A stretch of 58,596 bases of DNA from Armatimonadota bacterium (lineage in GTDB: Bacteria; Armatimonadota; Zipacnadia; UBA1398; JAKPQA01). The number at the start of each line of letters is the position of its first letter. Within the stretch, counting starts at the first letter, position 1. The DNA lies in contig JAKPQA010000194.1 of assembly GCA_029547025.1 (NCBI GenBank), forward strand, positions 1 to 58,596. The letters are read 5' to 3'. Under the pieces are notes generated by a model. That model made no database searches and was not told where the DNA came from. It was given only the letters and a program-made list of their open reading frames with translations. Positions 1 to 9,124 of the stretch are shown piece after piece. A program made the translations under genes and the position numbers.

Positions 1-987
1 GAGGCCCGGGCGGTACGTGAGACGGCCGGCGTGTTCGATGTCAGTCACATGGGCATCCTCCGCTTCGGCGGGCCCCAAGTCCTCGACGCTCTCCAACGCC
101 TCTTCACCAACGACGCTTCCCTCCTCGCCCCCGGTCAGGCCCAGTATTCCCTCATGCTCAATGACGCCGGCGGCGTTGTCGATGACCTGATCGTCTACCG
201 CGACACGGATCCGGGCGACCAGTTCCTCGTCGTGGTCAATGCCTCCAACGCCGAGCGCGACGTGGCCTGGATCGCCGATCACCTCCCTCCCGGTGCCGCC
301 ATGGAGGACGTGTCCCAGAGCCTCGATATCATCGCGGTGCAGGGCCCCACATCCCTGGAGCTCGTGCGGGCCATCGCGGACGGGGATCCAAGCCAACTGG
401 CATCGATGTCGGGCGCTGCGATGCGCGTGGCCGGCGAGAAGTGCTTCGTGGCACGCAGCGGCTACACCGGCGAGGACGGTGTCGAGATCTTCTGCGGCCC
501 CGAGCACTCCGCCAAGCTGTTCCAGGCCGTACTCCAGGGCAATGGGCGGGCCGGCGCGCGCCCGTGCGGACTCGGCGCCAGAGACGTGCTGCGAATGGAA
601 GCGGGACTACCCCTTCACGGCGCCGAGCTCACGCCGGACTGCATCCCCGTGGGGGCCGGTGTCTCCTGGGCGGTGAAACCCGCGAAGGGCGACTTCATCG
701 GCGGCGGGCCGTACCGAGCCGCACTGGAGCGCGGCCCGAGCCAGATCCGGCGAGGCCTCAAGCTCCGCGGGAGGCGCATGGCGCACCCGGGCGCCCGGGT
801 ATTGGCGAACCAGGTCGCCGTGGGTACAATCACCAGCGGAACATTCTCACCCGCTCTTGGGTGCGCTATCGCGCAGTCCTATCTGGTGCCCGAGGCCAGC
901 CTCCCCGGCATGGTGGTCCAAGTCGAGATCGGAGAGGGCCTCTACGACGCCGATGTGATCCGGCTGCCCTTCGTCCGCCGCACCTAG
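1..987 (+). CDS. gcvT: Aminomethyltransferase (glycine cleavage T-protein), 5'-truncated by window edge
   Basis: T-protein of the glycine cleavage system. It takes the aminomethyl group from lipoylated GcvH and yields ammonia and methylene-tetrahydrofolate. The reading frame is open from base 1 and reads [18 protein letters not shown], the conserved N-terminal region of GcvT, so the true start lies before the window and the GTG at 31 is internal. The segment [13 protein letters not shown] and the C-terminal beta-barrel region are also typical of GcvT. It is followed after 25 bases by gcvH and heads the operon gcvT-gcvH-gcvPA-gcvPB-lipoyl transferase. Any glycine riboswitch would lie upstream, out of view. 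Confidence 0.95.
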   Translation, partial: EARAVRETAGVFDVSHMGILRFGGPQVLDALQRLFTNDASLLAPGQAQYSLMLNDAGGVVDDLIVYRDTDPGDQFLVVVNASNAERDVAWIADHLPPGAAMEDVSQSLDIIAVQGPTSLELVRAIADGDPSQLASMSGAAMRVAGEKCFVARSGYTGEDGVEIFCGPEHSAKLFQAVLQGNGRAGARPCGLGARDVLRMEAGLPLHGAELTPDCIPVGAGVSWAVKPAKGDFIGGGPYRAALERGPSQIRRGLKLRGRRMAHPGARVLANQVAVGTITSGTFSPALGCAIAQSYLVPEASLPGMVVQVEIGEGLYDADVIRLPFVRRT

Positions 988-1012
988 ACCGGCACAAACA
1001 GGAGGAGACCGA

Positions 1013-1396
1013 ATGTACCCCGAGGATCTCAAGTACACCGAAACGCACGAGTGGGCCCGCGTCGAGGGCACCGAGGTCACCGTGGGCATCAGCAGCTACG
1101 CCGCCAATGAGCTGGGCGACATCGTGTTCGTCGACCTGCCCGAAGTGGGCGCCGCCGTGGCCGTCGGCGAGTCCATGGGGTCCATCGAGTCCGTCAAGGC
1201 CGTCGAAGAGCTTCGCGCCCCCGTGACCGGCACCGTCTCGGCCGTCAACGAGGGCTTGGCCGACACGCCCGAGGTCGTGAACTCCGATCCGTACGGCGAG
1301 GGCTGGATGGTCAAGATCACCCTATCGGACGCCAGCGAACTCGCGAAGCTTATGGATGCGGCGGCCTACAAGGCCACGATCGAAAGCGGCTCGTAA
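1013..1396 (+). CDS. gcvH: Glycine cleavage system H protein
   Basis: A 127-residue lipoyl carrier that shuttles the aminomethyl intermediate between GcvP, GcvT and the L-protein. The lipoylation site is clear: [12 protein letters not shown], with Lys62 as the attachment lysine. The N-terminus [13 protein letters not shown] is the standard H-protein start, and length matches the family (about 125-130). An SD (aggagg, about 1001-1006) precedes the ATG. It lies 25 bases after gcvT and 3 bases before gcvPA, so the genes are presumably co-transcribed. The protein is the obvious substrate for the lipoyl transferase at the end of this operon. Confidence 0.97.
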   Translation: MYPEDLKYTETHEWARVEGTEVTVGISSYAANELGDIVFVDLPEVGAAVAVGESMGSIESVKAVEELRAPVTGTVSAVNEGLADTPEVVNSDPYGEGWMVKITLSDASELAKLMDAAAYKATIESGS

Positions 1397-1399
1397 GCC

Positions 1400-2758
1400 A
1401 TGGCGCTCGCATCGTCCAGGGATGCGGACGCCATGGCCATGCTCGAAGCACTTGGCCTGGAATCCGTCGAAGAGCTGTTCTCCCCCATACCTACCGAGCT
1501 ACGCCTCGCCGGACCGCTCGCGATCCCGGGGCCGCTCTCGGATATCGAACTGACTCAGCACTGCCGGGAGCTCGCGTTCCAAGATCTCGACGGAACGCGG
1601 GCTCCCTGCTTCGCAGGCACCGGCGTCTACGACCACTTTGTGCCCTCGACGGTGGCCCATCTCGCCTACCGCGGCGAGTTCGCCACGGCGTACACCGCCT
1701 ACCAACCCGAACTCAGCCAGGGCATGCTGGCGGCCTTGTTCGAGTTCCAGACCATGGTCTGTGAACTCACGGCCATGGATGTGTCGAACTCGTCGGTCTA
1801 CGATGGCGGCACGGCCCTGACCGAGGCCGCCTTCGTCGCCGCGGCCTCGACCAAGCGGAAGCGCGTTCTCGTGGCCTCGACGGTGAACCCGCGCTATGTC
1901 GAGTGTTTGCGCACCGGGGCCGGCGCCGTGCTCGATATCGACATGGCGCCCGCCGAGGGTGGGGTCTCCTCCCCGGACGCGGTGGCGACTGCCCTGACCG
2001 CGGACCACGCGGCCCTCATCGTTCAGCATCCGAACTACTTCGGCTGCCTCGAGGACGTGCGAGCCCTGACGGAGGCAGCCCATGCGGCGGGCGCCCTGCT
2101 CGCGGTGAGCTTCGATCCCGTCTCGCTGGGCCTGCTCGAGCCCCCCGGTGCCTACGGCGCGGATATCGCCGTGGGAGAAGGCGGCTCCATGTGCGGGCCC
2201 ATGAGCCTGGGGGGGCCGGGGCTAGGCCTGTTCACGTGCCGAAAGAACCTGGTACGCTCCCTGCCGGGACGTGTGGTGGGCAAGACCGTCGACCACGATG
2301 GCCGTGTCGGCTACGTCAACACGCTTCAGACCCGCGAGCAGCATATCCGGCGCGACAAGGCCACGTCGAACATCTGCACCAACCAGGCGCTCTGCGCCGT
2401 GGCTGCCGGCGTCTACATGGCGACCATGGGACCATCGGGCATCCGCCGCGTTGGCGAGTTGTGCCTCCAGAAGGCGCACTACGCGGCCGATCGAATCGGG
2501 CATCTACCGGGCTTCGATCTGGCATTCGATGCGCCGTTCTTCAAGGAGTTCGTCGTGCGGTGCCCGCGACCCGCCGCCGAGCTGATCGCCACCGTCGGCG
2601 CATCGGGCACCGCCATCGCCGGCGTGGACGTATCGACGACCATCAGCGACGGTGGCAGCTACCTCGCCATCGCGGTGACCGAGAAGCGAACGCGTGCCGA
2701 GATCGACGCTCTGGTCCGCGCTCTGGCGACGGCCGCGGGGGTGAGTCCCGATGCTTGA
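1400..2758 (+). CDS. gcvPA: Glycine dehydrogenase (decarboxylating) subunit 1
   Basis: N-terminal half of the split P-protein (452 aa; the family is usually about 440-450). It pairs with GcvPB to decarboxylate glycine and load the residue on lipoyl-GcvH. Visible family segments are the N-terminal EELFSPIPTELR, the YxAYQPELSQG stretch near residues 92-102, and the glycine-rich GEGGSMCGPMSLGGPGLG region. It starts 3 bases after the gcvH stop. Its last 8 bases overlap the start of gcvPB, which suggests translational coupling of the two subunits. Confidence 0.96.
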   Translation: MALASSRDADAMAMLEALGLESVEELFSPIPTELRLAGPLAIPGPLSDIELTQHCRELAFQDLDGTRAPCFAGTGVYDHFVPSTVAHLAYRGEFATAYTAYQPELSQGMLAALFEFQTMVCELTAMDVSNSSVYDGGTALTEAAFVAAASTKRKRVLVASTVNPRYVECLRTGAGAVLDIDMAPAEGGVSSPDAVATALTADHAALIVQHPNYFGCLEDVRALTEAAHAAGALLAVSFDPVSLGLLEPPGAYGADIAVGEGGSMCGPMSLGGPGLGLFTCRKNLVRSLPGRVVGKTVDHDGRVGYVNTLQTREQHIRRDKATSNICTNQALCAVAAGVYMATMGPSGIRRVGELCLQKAHYAADRIGHLPGFDLAFDAPFFKEFVVRCPRPAAELIATVGASGTAIAGVDVSTTISDGGSYLAIAVTEKRTRAEIDALVRALATAAGVSPDA

Positions 2759-4205
2759 GGAACCGTTGGTGTTCGCCCGAAGCAACCCGGGCGCCGTCGC
2801 ATGCCGTCTGCCCCAGTGTGATGTGCCCGAATCGCCGGTCGACAGCCTGATCCCCCCGGAGCAGCAGCGCCAGTCCCGGCTGGCGCTACCCGAGCTGTAC
2901 GAGTGGGATGTGGTCCGGCACTACACCCGCCTCTCGCATCAGAGCTATGGCGTGGATGTGGGCATCTATCCGCTGGGCTCTTGCACCATGAAGTACAACC
3001 CACGGATCAACGAGGACATGGCGCGGCTGCCCGGACTGGCCGAGATCCATCCGGCACAGCCCGCGCAGCAACTTCAGGGCGCGCTGCGGCTGATGCTCGA
3101 ACTCGAACGGGCGTTGTGCGCCATCGGCGGCATGGACGCGGTCACTCTCCAACCGCCGGCGGGTGCCCAGGGCGAGTTCACGGCTCTCGCGTGTTTCCGC
3201 GCCTTCCACCGCGATCGCGGCCAGACCCAGCGGACGCGGATCATCGTCCCCGACTCGTCTCACGGGACGAACCCCGCCTCGGCCGCACGATGCGGCTTCA
3301 CCATCACCCAGATCGCATCGACGGCCGAGGGCCGGACCGATCTCGATGCCCTCGACCGAGCCCTCGGTGACGATGTGGCGGGGTTCATGCTCACGAACCC
3401 CAACACACTGGGTCTGTTCGAGAGTGGCGTCGCGCGCATATGTGAGATGGTGCATACGGCGGGCGGGTTGGTCTACTGCGACGGCGCGAACATGAACGCC
3501 CTGCTGGGAGTGGCCCGGCCCGGCGACATGGGCTTCGACGCCATGCACTTCAACCTGCACAAGACCTTCTCAACCCCGCACGGCGGTGGCGGGCCGGGCG
3601 CCGGCCCCATTGGCGTGAAGCGCCACCTCGAGCCGTACCTGCCAGTGCCACGCATCGTGGAGAAGCCCGATGGTACCCTGGGGCTCGACGAGGACCGGCC
3701 GAAGAGCATCGGACGGGTGCACAGCTTCTTTGGCAACTTCGGCGTTCTGGTCCGCGGATATGCCTACATTCTCAGCCACGGCCCCGAAGGGCTGGCCGAG
3801 GTCACCCGGCGAGCCGTGCTGAACGCCAACTACATGCGGCACCGGCTCGAGGGAGCCTACGAGATCCCGCATCCCGGCCCGTGCATGCACGAGTTCGTGC
3901 TATCGGCCGACCGGCAGAAGGCCCAGGGCTGCAAAGCGCTCGACATCGCCAAGCGGCTGATCGACCTGGGGTTGCACCCCCCCTCGGTGTACTTCCCGCT
4001 CATCGTCAGCGAGGCCATGATGATCGAGCCCACGGAGACCGAGACCAAGAGGGCGCTCGACCACTTGATCGAGGCATTCCTCCAGGTCGCGCGGGAGTGT
4101 GAGGACACGCCGGACGTGGTCCTGCACGCCCCCACGCAGGCGATCCGGTCGAGGCTCGACGAGGTGCGCGCCGCACGCGAGATGGTGCTGAGGGAGGAGC
4201 TCTAG
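2751..4205 (+). CDS. gcvPB: Glycine dehydrogenase (decarboxylating) subunit 2
   Basis: C-terminal half of the split P-protein (484 aa), the PLP-binding subunit. The PLP lysine is expected at Lys271 in MHFNLHKTFSTPHGGGGPG, which is followed by the glycine-rich loop typical of GcvP. The motif GSCTMKYNPRINE near residue 75 is another P-protein hallmark. The ATG overlaps the end of gcvPA by 8 bases. It is followed one base later by a lipoyl transferase gene. Confidence 0.97.
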   Translation: MLEEPLVFARSNPGAVACRLPQCDVPESPVDSLIPPEQQRQSRLALPELYEWDVVRHYTRLSHQSYGVDVGIYPLGSCTMKYNPRINEDMARLPGLAEIHPAQPAQQLQGALRLMLELERALCAIGGMDAVTLQPPAGAQGEFTALACFRAFHRDRGQTQRTRIIVPDSSHGTNPASAARCGFTITQIASTAEGRTDLDALDRALGDDVAGFMLTNPNTLGLFESGVARICEMVHTAGGLVYCDGANMNALLGVARPGDMGFDAMHFNLHKTFSTPHGGGGPGAGPIGVKRHLEPYLPVPRIVEKPDGTLGLDEDRPKSIGRVHSFFGNFGVLVRGYAYILSHGPEGLAEVTRRAVLNANYMRHRLEGAYEIPHPGPCMHEFVLSADRQKAQGCKALDIAKRLIDLGLHPPSVYFPLIVSEAMMIEPTETETKRALDHLIEAFLQVARECEDTPDVVLHAPTQAIRSRLDEVRAAREMVLREEL

Positions 4206-4206
4206 G

Positions 4207-5010
4207 GTGGCGGCCGGCGACGTGCTGGCCACTCGGTGGCGGTTCATCGATGATGGACCCCATCGTGGCGACGCCAACATGGGACGCGATCTGGCTCTGA
4301 TGGATGAGATCCGGGAGGACCCGGCCACTGCCTTGCCGACCCTCCGAGTGTACGCATGGGATCCCCCGTGCGTGTCGCTTGGGTTCCATCAGAGGACGGC
4401 AGAGCTCGATCTCGACCGGTGCCGGGCTCTCGGGTACGACGTTGTACGCCGTCCCACGGGCGGTCGTGCCGTGCTGCACGACCGGGAGATCACCTACAGC
4501 CTCGTTGTGCCCGAGTCCATCTTCGGCCGGGCGACATCGGTGATCGAGTCCTATCGCATCCTGTCGCAGGGCCTGATCGAGGGCTTGGCGCTCCTGGGCA
4601 TCACCACCCGGCTGGCGCCCGGGAGCGAACACGCGGGTCAAGGGGGCTCGGCCGCGTGCTTCGCCTCGGCGGCCCGGTGTGACCTCGTGCACGGAGACCG
4701 CAAGGTGGTCGGCAGCGCCCAGGTCCGGCGGCGGGGAGTGATTCTGCAGCACGGCTCCATTCCGCTGGTGGACCGCGAGGAGGCTGAACGGATGGCCATC
4801 CTCGGCGAGGACGCTGAGCCGATCACCGGGGTGACGGATCTGACCACGGCGGCAGGCCGGACAATCACCTACGCCGAAGCCGCCCAGGCCTTGCGCCAGG
4901 GATTCGCCGGCGCGTTCGGGCTCCAGTTCCTTGAGGCCGGCTTCGGGCCAGCATGGTGCGAGCGGGCCGAGAAGCATGCGGAACGTGCCCTGCTCGGCCG
5001 GGCGCTCTAG
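4207..5010 (+). CDS. lipM: Octanoyltransferase LipM-like / lipoate-protein ligase A family
   Basis: A BPL/LplA/LipB-fold transferase (267 aa) that would attach the octanoyl or lipoyl group to GcvH. The signature RRPTGGRAVLHDREITYS and the segment DRKVVGSAQVRRRGVILQHG are diagnostic of the LplA/LipM group. Cys151, in AACFASAARCDLVHG, falls where LipM-type octanoyltransferases carry their catalytic cysteine (Cys150 in Bacillus LipM). This favours transferase over ATP-dependent ligase, although that is inferred. The GTG start lies immediately after the gcvPB stop, making it the last gene of the glycine cleavage operon. LplA-type lipoate ligase remains the alternative. Confidence 0.8.
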   Translation: MAAGDVLATRWRFIDDGPHRGDANMGRDLALMDEIREDPATALPTLRVYAWDPPCVSLGFHQRTAELDLDRCRALGYDVVRRPTGGRAVLHDREITYSLVVPESIFGRATSVIESYRILSQGLIEGLALLGITTRLAPGSEHAGQGGSAACFASAARCDLVHGDRKVVGSAQVRRRGVILQHGSIPLVDREEAERMAILGEDAEPITGVTDLTTAAGRTITYAEAAQALRQGFAGAFGLQFLEAGFGPAWCERAEKHAERALLGRAL

Positions 5011-5268
5011 CCCGGAACCGGCGTCGCGGGTTGCGCTTTTTGCCGGGGAGGTAGGGAGGAGCGCGGAGGCGAACCCCCGAACGAGGTACTGAGCGATACG
5101 TGACCGCCCGACGAGGCCGGCGCCGCTGGATCCCGCATGTGGATTGCTGGCAGCGCGATGGCTCCGTGTTTCAGGGTCGTGGTGTCGTTTGACTCGGCCG
5201 TGCCGCGTGGCGGGACGTGCGCGGCAAGCCTGGTATGTGGTTGTTCCGCCGGGAGGAGTCCGGGAGCA
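5011..5268. other. Intergenic leader between lipM and the receiver gene
   Basis: About 258 bases without a convincing gene. An in-frame ATG at 5137 would extend the receiver protein by 44 residues, but that extension has no SD and is not homologous to receivers. A TTGACT hexamer occurs near 5189, without a good -10 at normal spacing. No clear terminator was seen after lipM. Confidence 0.4.
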
Positions 5269-5673
5269 ATGGCAAAGAAGAAGATCCTTGCCGTCGACGA
5301 TGAGAAGCACATTGTGCGCCTGGTCGAGGTGAACCTCCGCAAGGCCGGCTACGAAGTCGAGACGGCCTTCGACGGGCGCGAGGCCCTGGAGAAGGTGAAG
5401 AAGTCGCCCCCCGACCTCATCGTCCTCGATGTCATGATGCCCCAGCTCGATGGCTTCAGTGTGCTCAAGAAGCTGAGGCAGGATGCGGCCACACGGGAGA
5501 TCCCCGTCATCATGCTGACGGCCAAGGCTCAGGATGCCGATGTGTTCCGCGGATGGCAGTCGGGCGTCGACCTCTACCTGACCAAGCCCTTTAACCCCCT
5601 TGAACTCATCACATTCGTCGAACGCATCCTCGATAGTGCCGGGGATAGCGAAGACGGCATGGTCGACCTGTAG
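5269..5673 (+). CDS. Stand-alone response regulator receiver protein
   Basis: A single CheY-like receiver domain of 134 residues with no output domain. The acidic pair is Asp10-Asp11, the phospho-acceptor Asp54 (in LIVLDVMMP), the switch Thr84 (MLTAK) and the conserved Lys106 (TKPF). I chose ATG 5269 because GGAGGA sits 12 bases upstream and the domain begins directly at MAKKKILAVDDE; the longer frame from 5137 has no support. No histidine kinase is adjacent, so its partner is unknown. It is isolated from the next gene by a strong terminator hairpin. Confidence 0.93.
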   Translation: MAKKKILAVDDEKHIVRLVEVNLRKAGYEVETAFDGREALEKVKKSPPDLIVLDVMMPQLDGFSVLKKLRQDAATREIPVIMLTAKAQDADVFRGWQSGVDLYLTKPFNPLELITFVERILDSAGDSEDGMVDL

Positions 5674-5682
5674 GCTGGTGCC

Positions 5683-5718
5683 GAGAACAGCCGCTTCCTT
5701 ACGGAAGCGGCTGTTCTC
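5683..5718 (+). terminator. Strong hairpin terminator after the response regulator
   Basis: A perfect 16-bp stem (left arm 5683-5698, right arm 5703-5718) closed by a TTAC tetraloop, 10 bases after the receiver stop codon. There is no long U tract after it (GTCTGTGG), so it may be a weakly U-dependent or bidirectional terminator. Confidence 0.8.
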
Positions 5719-5805
5719 GTCTGTGGGGTATTCTGTTAGTCCTCGCTATTGCCTCGTAGCACCCGAAGCCTTCTGAAACCCTAACGAAAAGAGGTCGACG
5801 GCACC

Positions 5806-6813
5806 ATGGTGATCCGGGCCACCGCCCCCAACCGAATCGACCTGGCCGGGGGGACGCTCGACATCTGGCCGCTCTACGCCTTCCTCGGCGGCGGCTACAC
5901 CGTGAACGTGGCGATCAACCTCGGCAGTGAGGTCGTCGTCGAGACCCGCCGCGACCACAAGTTCGACCTCTACTCCGAAGACCTGGATGCCGGCGAAACA
6001 GCGGACTCGCTCAGCGAACTCAAGCCCGGTGGACCCATGGACCTGGTCGTCCGAGCCCTCCAGCACTATCGCCCCGAGATCGGACTCAACATCCGCACAC
6101 GCAACCGAGCTCCCAAAGGCACGGGCATCGGGTCCTCATCCACCCTCCTCATCGCTCTGTCGGGCGCCTTGTACCAGGTGCAGGGCAAGGAGATCGACCG
6201 AGAGCACATTATCGACACCGCCGCCAACATCGAAGCCATGCTGCTCGGCGTGCCCACGGGCAAGCAGGACTATTACGCCGCGGCATATGGCGGGGTGAAC
6301 GCCATCTGGTTCGGCCTCGGCGGGAACCGGGTCGAATCGCTTCTCGTCGAGGAGGAAGTGCTTCAGGTTCTCGACCGCAGGCTGGTGCTGACCTTCACGG
6401 GCGAATCGCGGTTCTCCGGAACCAGCAACTGGAACATGATGAAGGCCTTCGTCGAGGACGTGGGCGATACCCGGAAGAACCTGCGAGCTATCGCCGAGAC
6501 GTCCGACCGAATGCGCCGCTGCTTGCTCGTGGCCGACTTCGACGGGTTCGCCAAGGCGCTCGAGGAAGAGTGGGAGAACCGCAAGGGTCTTGCCGCGGGG
6601 GTCACCACCCCGCGGATCGATGCCCTGATGAACGCCGCCCGCAACGCCGGCGCACTGGCCAGCAAGATCTGCGGCGCAGGAGGCGGCGGATGTATGATCA
6701 CCTTCTGTGCCCCCGGCAGCGAGACACCCGTCGTGCGCGCGCTCACCGAGAGCGGCGCCCGGCATCTCGAGTACCACATCCAGCCGCAGGGCCTCAGGGT
6801 CGAGACCGCCTAG
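5806..6813 (+). CDS. GHMP-family sugar kinase (heptose/galactokinase-like)
   Basis: A 335-residue kinase of the GHMP superfamily, predicted to phosphorylate a sugar or sugar-like substrate with ATP. Motif 1 is near the N-terminus (APNRIDLAGGTLD), the ATP-binding motif 2 is PKGTGIGSSSTLL at about residues 103-115, and motif 3 is GAGGGGCMITF from about residue 290. Length and motifs resemble D-glycero-D-manno-heptose 7-phosphate kinase (HddA) and predicted kinases of that group, but the substrate cannot be told from sequence. It is monocistronic: a terminator lies upstream and a repeat-rich gap downstream. Confidence 0.85.
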   Translation: MVIRATAPNRIDLAGGTLDIWPLYAFLGGGYTVNVAINLGSEVVVETRRDHKFDLYSEDLDAGETADSLSELKPGGPMDLVVRALQHYRPEIGLNIRTRNRAPKGTGIGSSSTLLIALSGALYQVQGKEIDREHIIDTAANIEAMLLGVPTGKQDYYAAAYGGVNAIWFGLGGNRVESLLVEEEVLQVLDRRLVLTFTGESRFSGTSNWNMMKAFVEDVGDTRKNLRAIAETSDRMRRCLLVADFDGFAKALEEEWENRKGLAAGVTTPRIDALMNAARNAGALASKICGAGGGGCMITFCAPGSETPVVRALTESGARHLEYHIQPQGLRVETA

Positions 6814-6889
6814 GTCTCCGCGGAAGCTTGTTGGCGGTGACCTGGGCCCGGGCGGTGCTTGGAAGGCCCGTACACCGCAGTTCCCTCCC

Positions 6890-7012
6890 CTGTCTGCTGG
6901 AGGGGCCCCTGTCCTGAGCCGGTCGAAGGACCCGGTGGGCGCATGGCCGATGGAGCGCACCCGAACGCGGCGTGGCGCCGCTCCGCAACCCGGCCCATGG
7001 GCCGCCAGAGCC
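6890..7012. repeat. Dispersed GC-rich repeat, copy A
   Basis: Gap between the convergent GHMP kinase and amidohydrolase. Read on the minus strand, 6973-6990 gives the core GGTTGCGGAGCGGCGCCA, also found with one or two changes at 52734-52751 and 58330-58347. A second shared module, GGGGCCCCTGTCCTGAGCCG followed by GTCGAAGGACCCGGT, occupies 6902-6936 and recurs inverted at 52827-52860. All copies lie at gene 3' ends. Confidence 0.6.
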
Positions 7013-7855
7013 CTAAGTCACCGCCAGCGCCGGGGGAGCTAACCCCAGCACTTGCCTCGCGTTGCCAAAGGCGATGGCGTCACGCACCTCAGCCGGCACA
7101 CTCACGTCCTGCATCCACCGCAAGATCGGCGGCCGGTCGAGATGACATAGGTAGTCCGTGCCGAACAGCAGCTTCCTCCAATGACGTTCGACGAACCCTG
7201 CGGTGAAGTCAGGGTCGCGGGTGAGCGCGTTGTAGCCTGAGCCCGCCGAGATATCGGCATAGAGGTGATCGTACTCACTGAGGAGCCGGTCCAGTGCTCC
7301 GCCAGGCGTTACAGGCCCGGGTGGATACCCAACTCGAGGGTCGTCGCCCGAGATCGCGCTCCAGAACCCTGGCCCATGGCCACACCACCGGATGTGGGGA
7401 AACTGCTTGAGGCAACGCTCGAGGCGCGGCAGCCCGACCTCATCCCAACAGAGGTCGGTACTGATCTCGAAGTCCAGGGGCAGCTCGAGCTCATCGCACA
7501 CCGCGTAGAGGGCGAGGTTGCGCTCATCATCGAAGGCGAGTCCACACACGTGCTCGCCAAACCCCTTGCAGCCCCAGTCTTCCACCGCGCGACGGATCAG
7601 CCGAGCCGCGTTCGGGTACCGCGGGTCGACACAGACAAAGGCAATGAGGCGGTCCGGGTACTGATCCCGTGCCGCCACTGCGTCTTCGGTCAGGAAGTAA
7701 CCCCACGAACCCTCGGGGCTTTCCAGCGGCAACAGCACGCCCACGTCAATGCCGACACGGTTCATCCAGTCGACCAGCTGGTCCGGCCCCAGTGCCGGCC
7801 GCGCTGGATAGTCCTCACGGTACATGCGGCCGATGTGCAAGTGAAAGTCAATCAC
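7013..7855 (-). CDS. Amidohydrolase_2-type metal-dependent hydrolase
   Basis: A TIM-barrel amidohydrolase of the Amidohydro_2 (PF04909-like) family, about 280 residues. The metal-binding HxH is in MIDFHLHIG (His5 and His7 with this start), and a further conserved acidic site is LLFGTDYL near the C-terminus, followed by the usual NARQVLGL ending. The substrate is unknown. I set the start at GTG 7855 because GGAGG at 7863-7867 is 7 bases away; ATG 7861 is only one base from that SD, and a TTG at 7879 abuts the upstream stop. It is the second gene of a two-gene unit with the DegT aminotransferase. Confidence 0.82.
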   Translation of the reverse strand: MIDFHLHIGRMYREDYPARPALGPDQLVDWMNRVGIDVGVLLPLESPEGSWGYFLTEDAVAARDQYPDRLIAFVCVDPRYPNAARLIRRAVEDWGCKGFGEHVCGLAFDDERNLALYAVCDELELPLDFEISTDLCWDEVGLPRLERCLKQFPHIRWCGHGPGFWSAISGDDPRVGYPPGPVTPGGALDRLLSEYDHLYADISAGSGYNALTRDPDFTAGFVERHWRKLLFGTDYLCHLDRPPILRWMQDVSVPAEVRDAIAFGNARQVLGLAPPALAVT

Positions 7856-7879
7856 TAACATACCTCCGCTGCCGCGCAA

Positions 7880-9124
7880 TCAGAAAGCCTGGGCAAGCTC
7901 GGACCGATGCTCCCAGACCTTCTCGATGGCACCGGCGATGTCGTCCATGTCCGACGCGTCTCCCAGGAGAATCTGGTGGAAGATCCAGCAGGCTTCCTCG
8001 CAGAGGGTCTCGGCATTGGGGCACACGGCCTGCGTGTAGTCGACATGCCCTTGGTAGTAGGGGCACGACACCGGACAGCCGGCCGGTCCGTCGGCCTGGC
8101 GCTGGAAGAGCGGGTTCTTGTAGAGAGGGATGGGGTACCCCGCTGACGAGGGAATGCCTTCCGCATTCAGCGCCTCGAGGAACCGGTCGCGGGTGACGCC
8201 TCCCCACTGGTCACGGAGGAACCGGAAGGCATAGATGTGATAGCTCCGCCGCGTAACCCGCGGGTCGTCCCAATCGATGAGTGCGATGCCCGGGATGGCG
8301 GCAAGGCGCCGATTCAGCAGCCGAGCGTTGGCTTGCCGCCGCTCGGTCTGCTCCTCGAGGCGCGAGAGCTGAACGAGCAGGAGCGCCGCCTGGAGTTCGG
8401 TCATCCGCAGATTGGAGCCCAGGAGGAAGTGCTCATACCATCCGCCCGTCTTGGATCGCCCACAGTTCGAGAAGCCGCGGGCCTGGTCGGCCAGCTCCTC
8501 GTTGTCGGTGAGCATGATCCCGCCCTCGCCGGACGTGATGTTCTTGCTCATCTGGAAGCTAAAGACACCACAGTCGCCCAGGGCGCCGGTCCCCTTGCCG
8601 CGCCACTGACTGCCCCAGCTATGGCAGGCATCCTCGATGATCCGAAGCCCGTGCCTTGAGGCCAGGGCCGAAAAGGCATCCATATCCACCGGCAGGCCAC
8701 CGAAATGAACCGGGATGATGGCCTTAGTCCGATCGGTGATTCTCTGCTCAACATCGGATGGGTCCAGATTGCTCGTCGCCAGGTCAATGTCCGCGAAGAC
8801 CGGCACCCCATTGACGCGCAGCACGGCGCTGGCGGTGGCCATGAAGGTATAGGGGGGGACGATGACCTCATCCCCGGCACCGACGCCACAAGCCAAGAGC
8901 GCGATCTCGAGCGCCGTGGTGCCACTGGTGGCCGAGACCCCGAATGTGGCGCCCTGGAAGGCCGCAAAGGCTGCCTCGAACTCGCGCACCTTCTCCCCGT
9001 ACCACCACTTGCCACTGCGGACGACTTGGGTGACGGCCTCAACCTCACGCTCATCAGAGACCGGCCAGGATGGGAAGGGCCGCGTCCGCACGGCGGATCC
9101 GCCGGTCAGTGCGAGTCTGCCCAT
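7880..9124 (-). CDS. DegT/DnrJ/EryC1/StrS-family aminotransferase
   Basis: A PLP-dependent aminotransferase of 414 residues that typically makes amino-sugars or aminocyclitols from keto-sugars. The PLP lysine is Lys194 in FSFQMSKNITSGEGG and the cofactor-binding Asp165 is in RIIEDACHSWGS; both are standard for the family. Start ATG 9124 has the SD AAGGAG 10 bases upstream; the 29 residues of open frame before it are not family-like. It is followed directly by the amidohydrolase. A Cys-rich stretch near the C-terminus (CPVSCPYYQGHVDY, CPNAETLCEEAC) is unusual and may bind a metal or form disulfides. Confidence 0.9.
   Translation of the reverse strand: MGRLALTGGSAVRTRPFPSWPVSDEREVEAVTQVVRSGKWWYGEKVREFEAAFAAFQGATFGVSATSGTTALEIALLACGVGAGDEVIVPPYTFMATASAVLRVNGVPVFADIDLATSNLDPSDVEQRITDRTKAIIPVHFGGLPVDMDAFSALASRHGLRIIEDACHSWGSQWRGKGTGALGDCGVFSFQMSKNITSGEGGIMLTDNEELADQARGFSNCGRSKTGGWYEHFLLGSNLRMTELQAALLLVQLSRLEEQTERRQANARLLNRRLAAIPGIALIDWDDPRVTRRSYHIYAFRFLRDQWGGVTRDRFLEALNAEGIPSSAGYPIPLYKNPLFQRQADGPAGCPVSCPYYQGHVDYTQAVCPNAETLCEEACWIFHQILLGDASDMDDIAGAIEKVWEHRSELAQAF

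Noticed and set aside
1-30. Start of gcvT at GTG 31
   Set aside because: The frame is open to base 1 and the upstream residues match GcvT, so the GTG is internal and the gene is truncated by the window.
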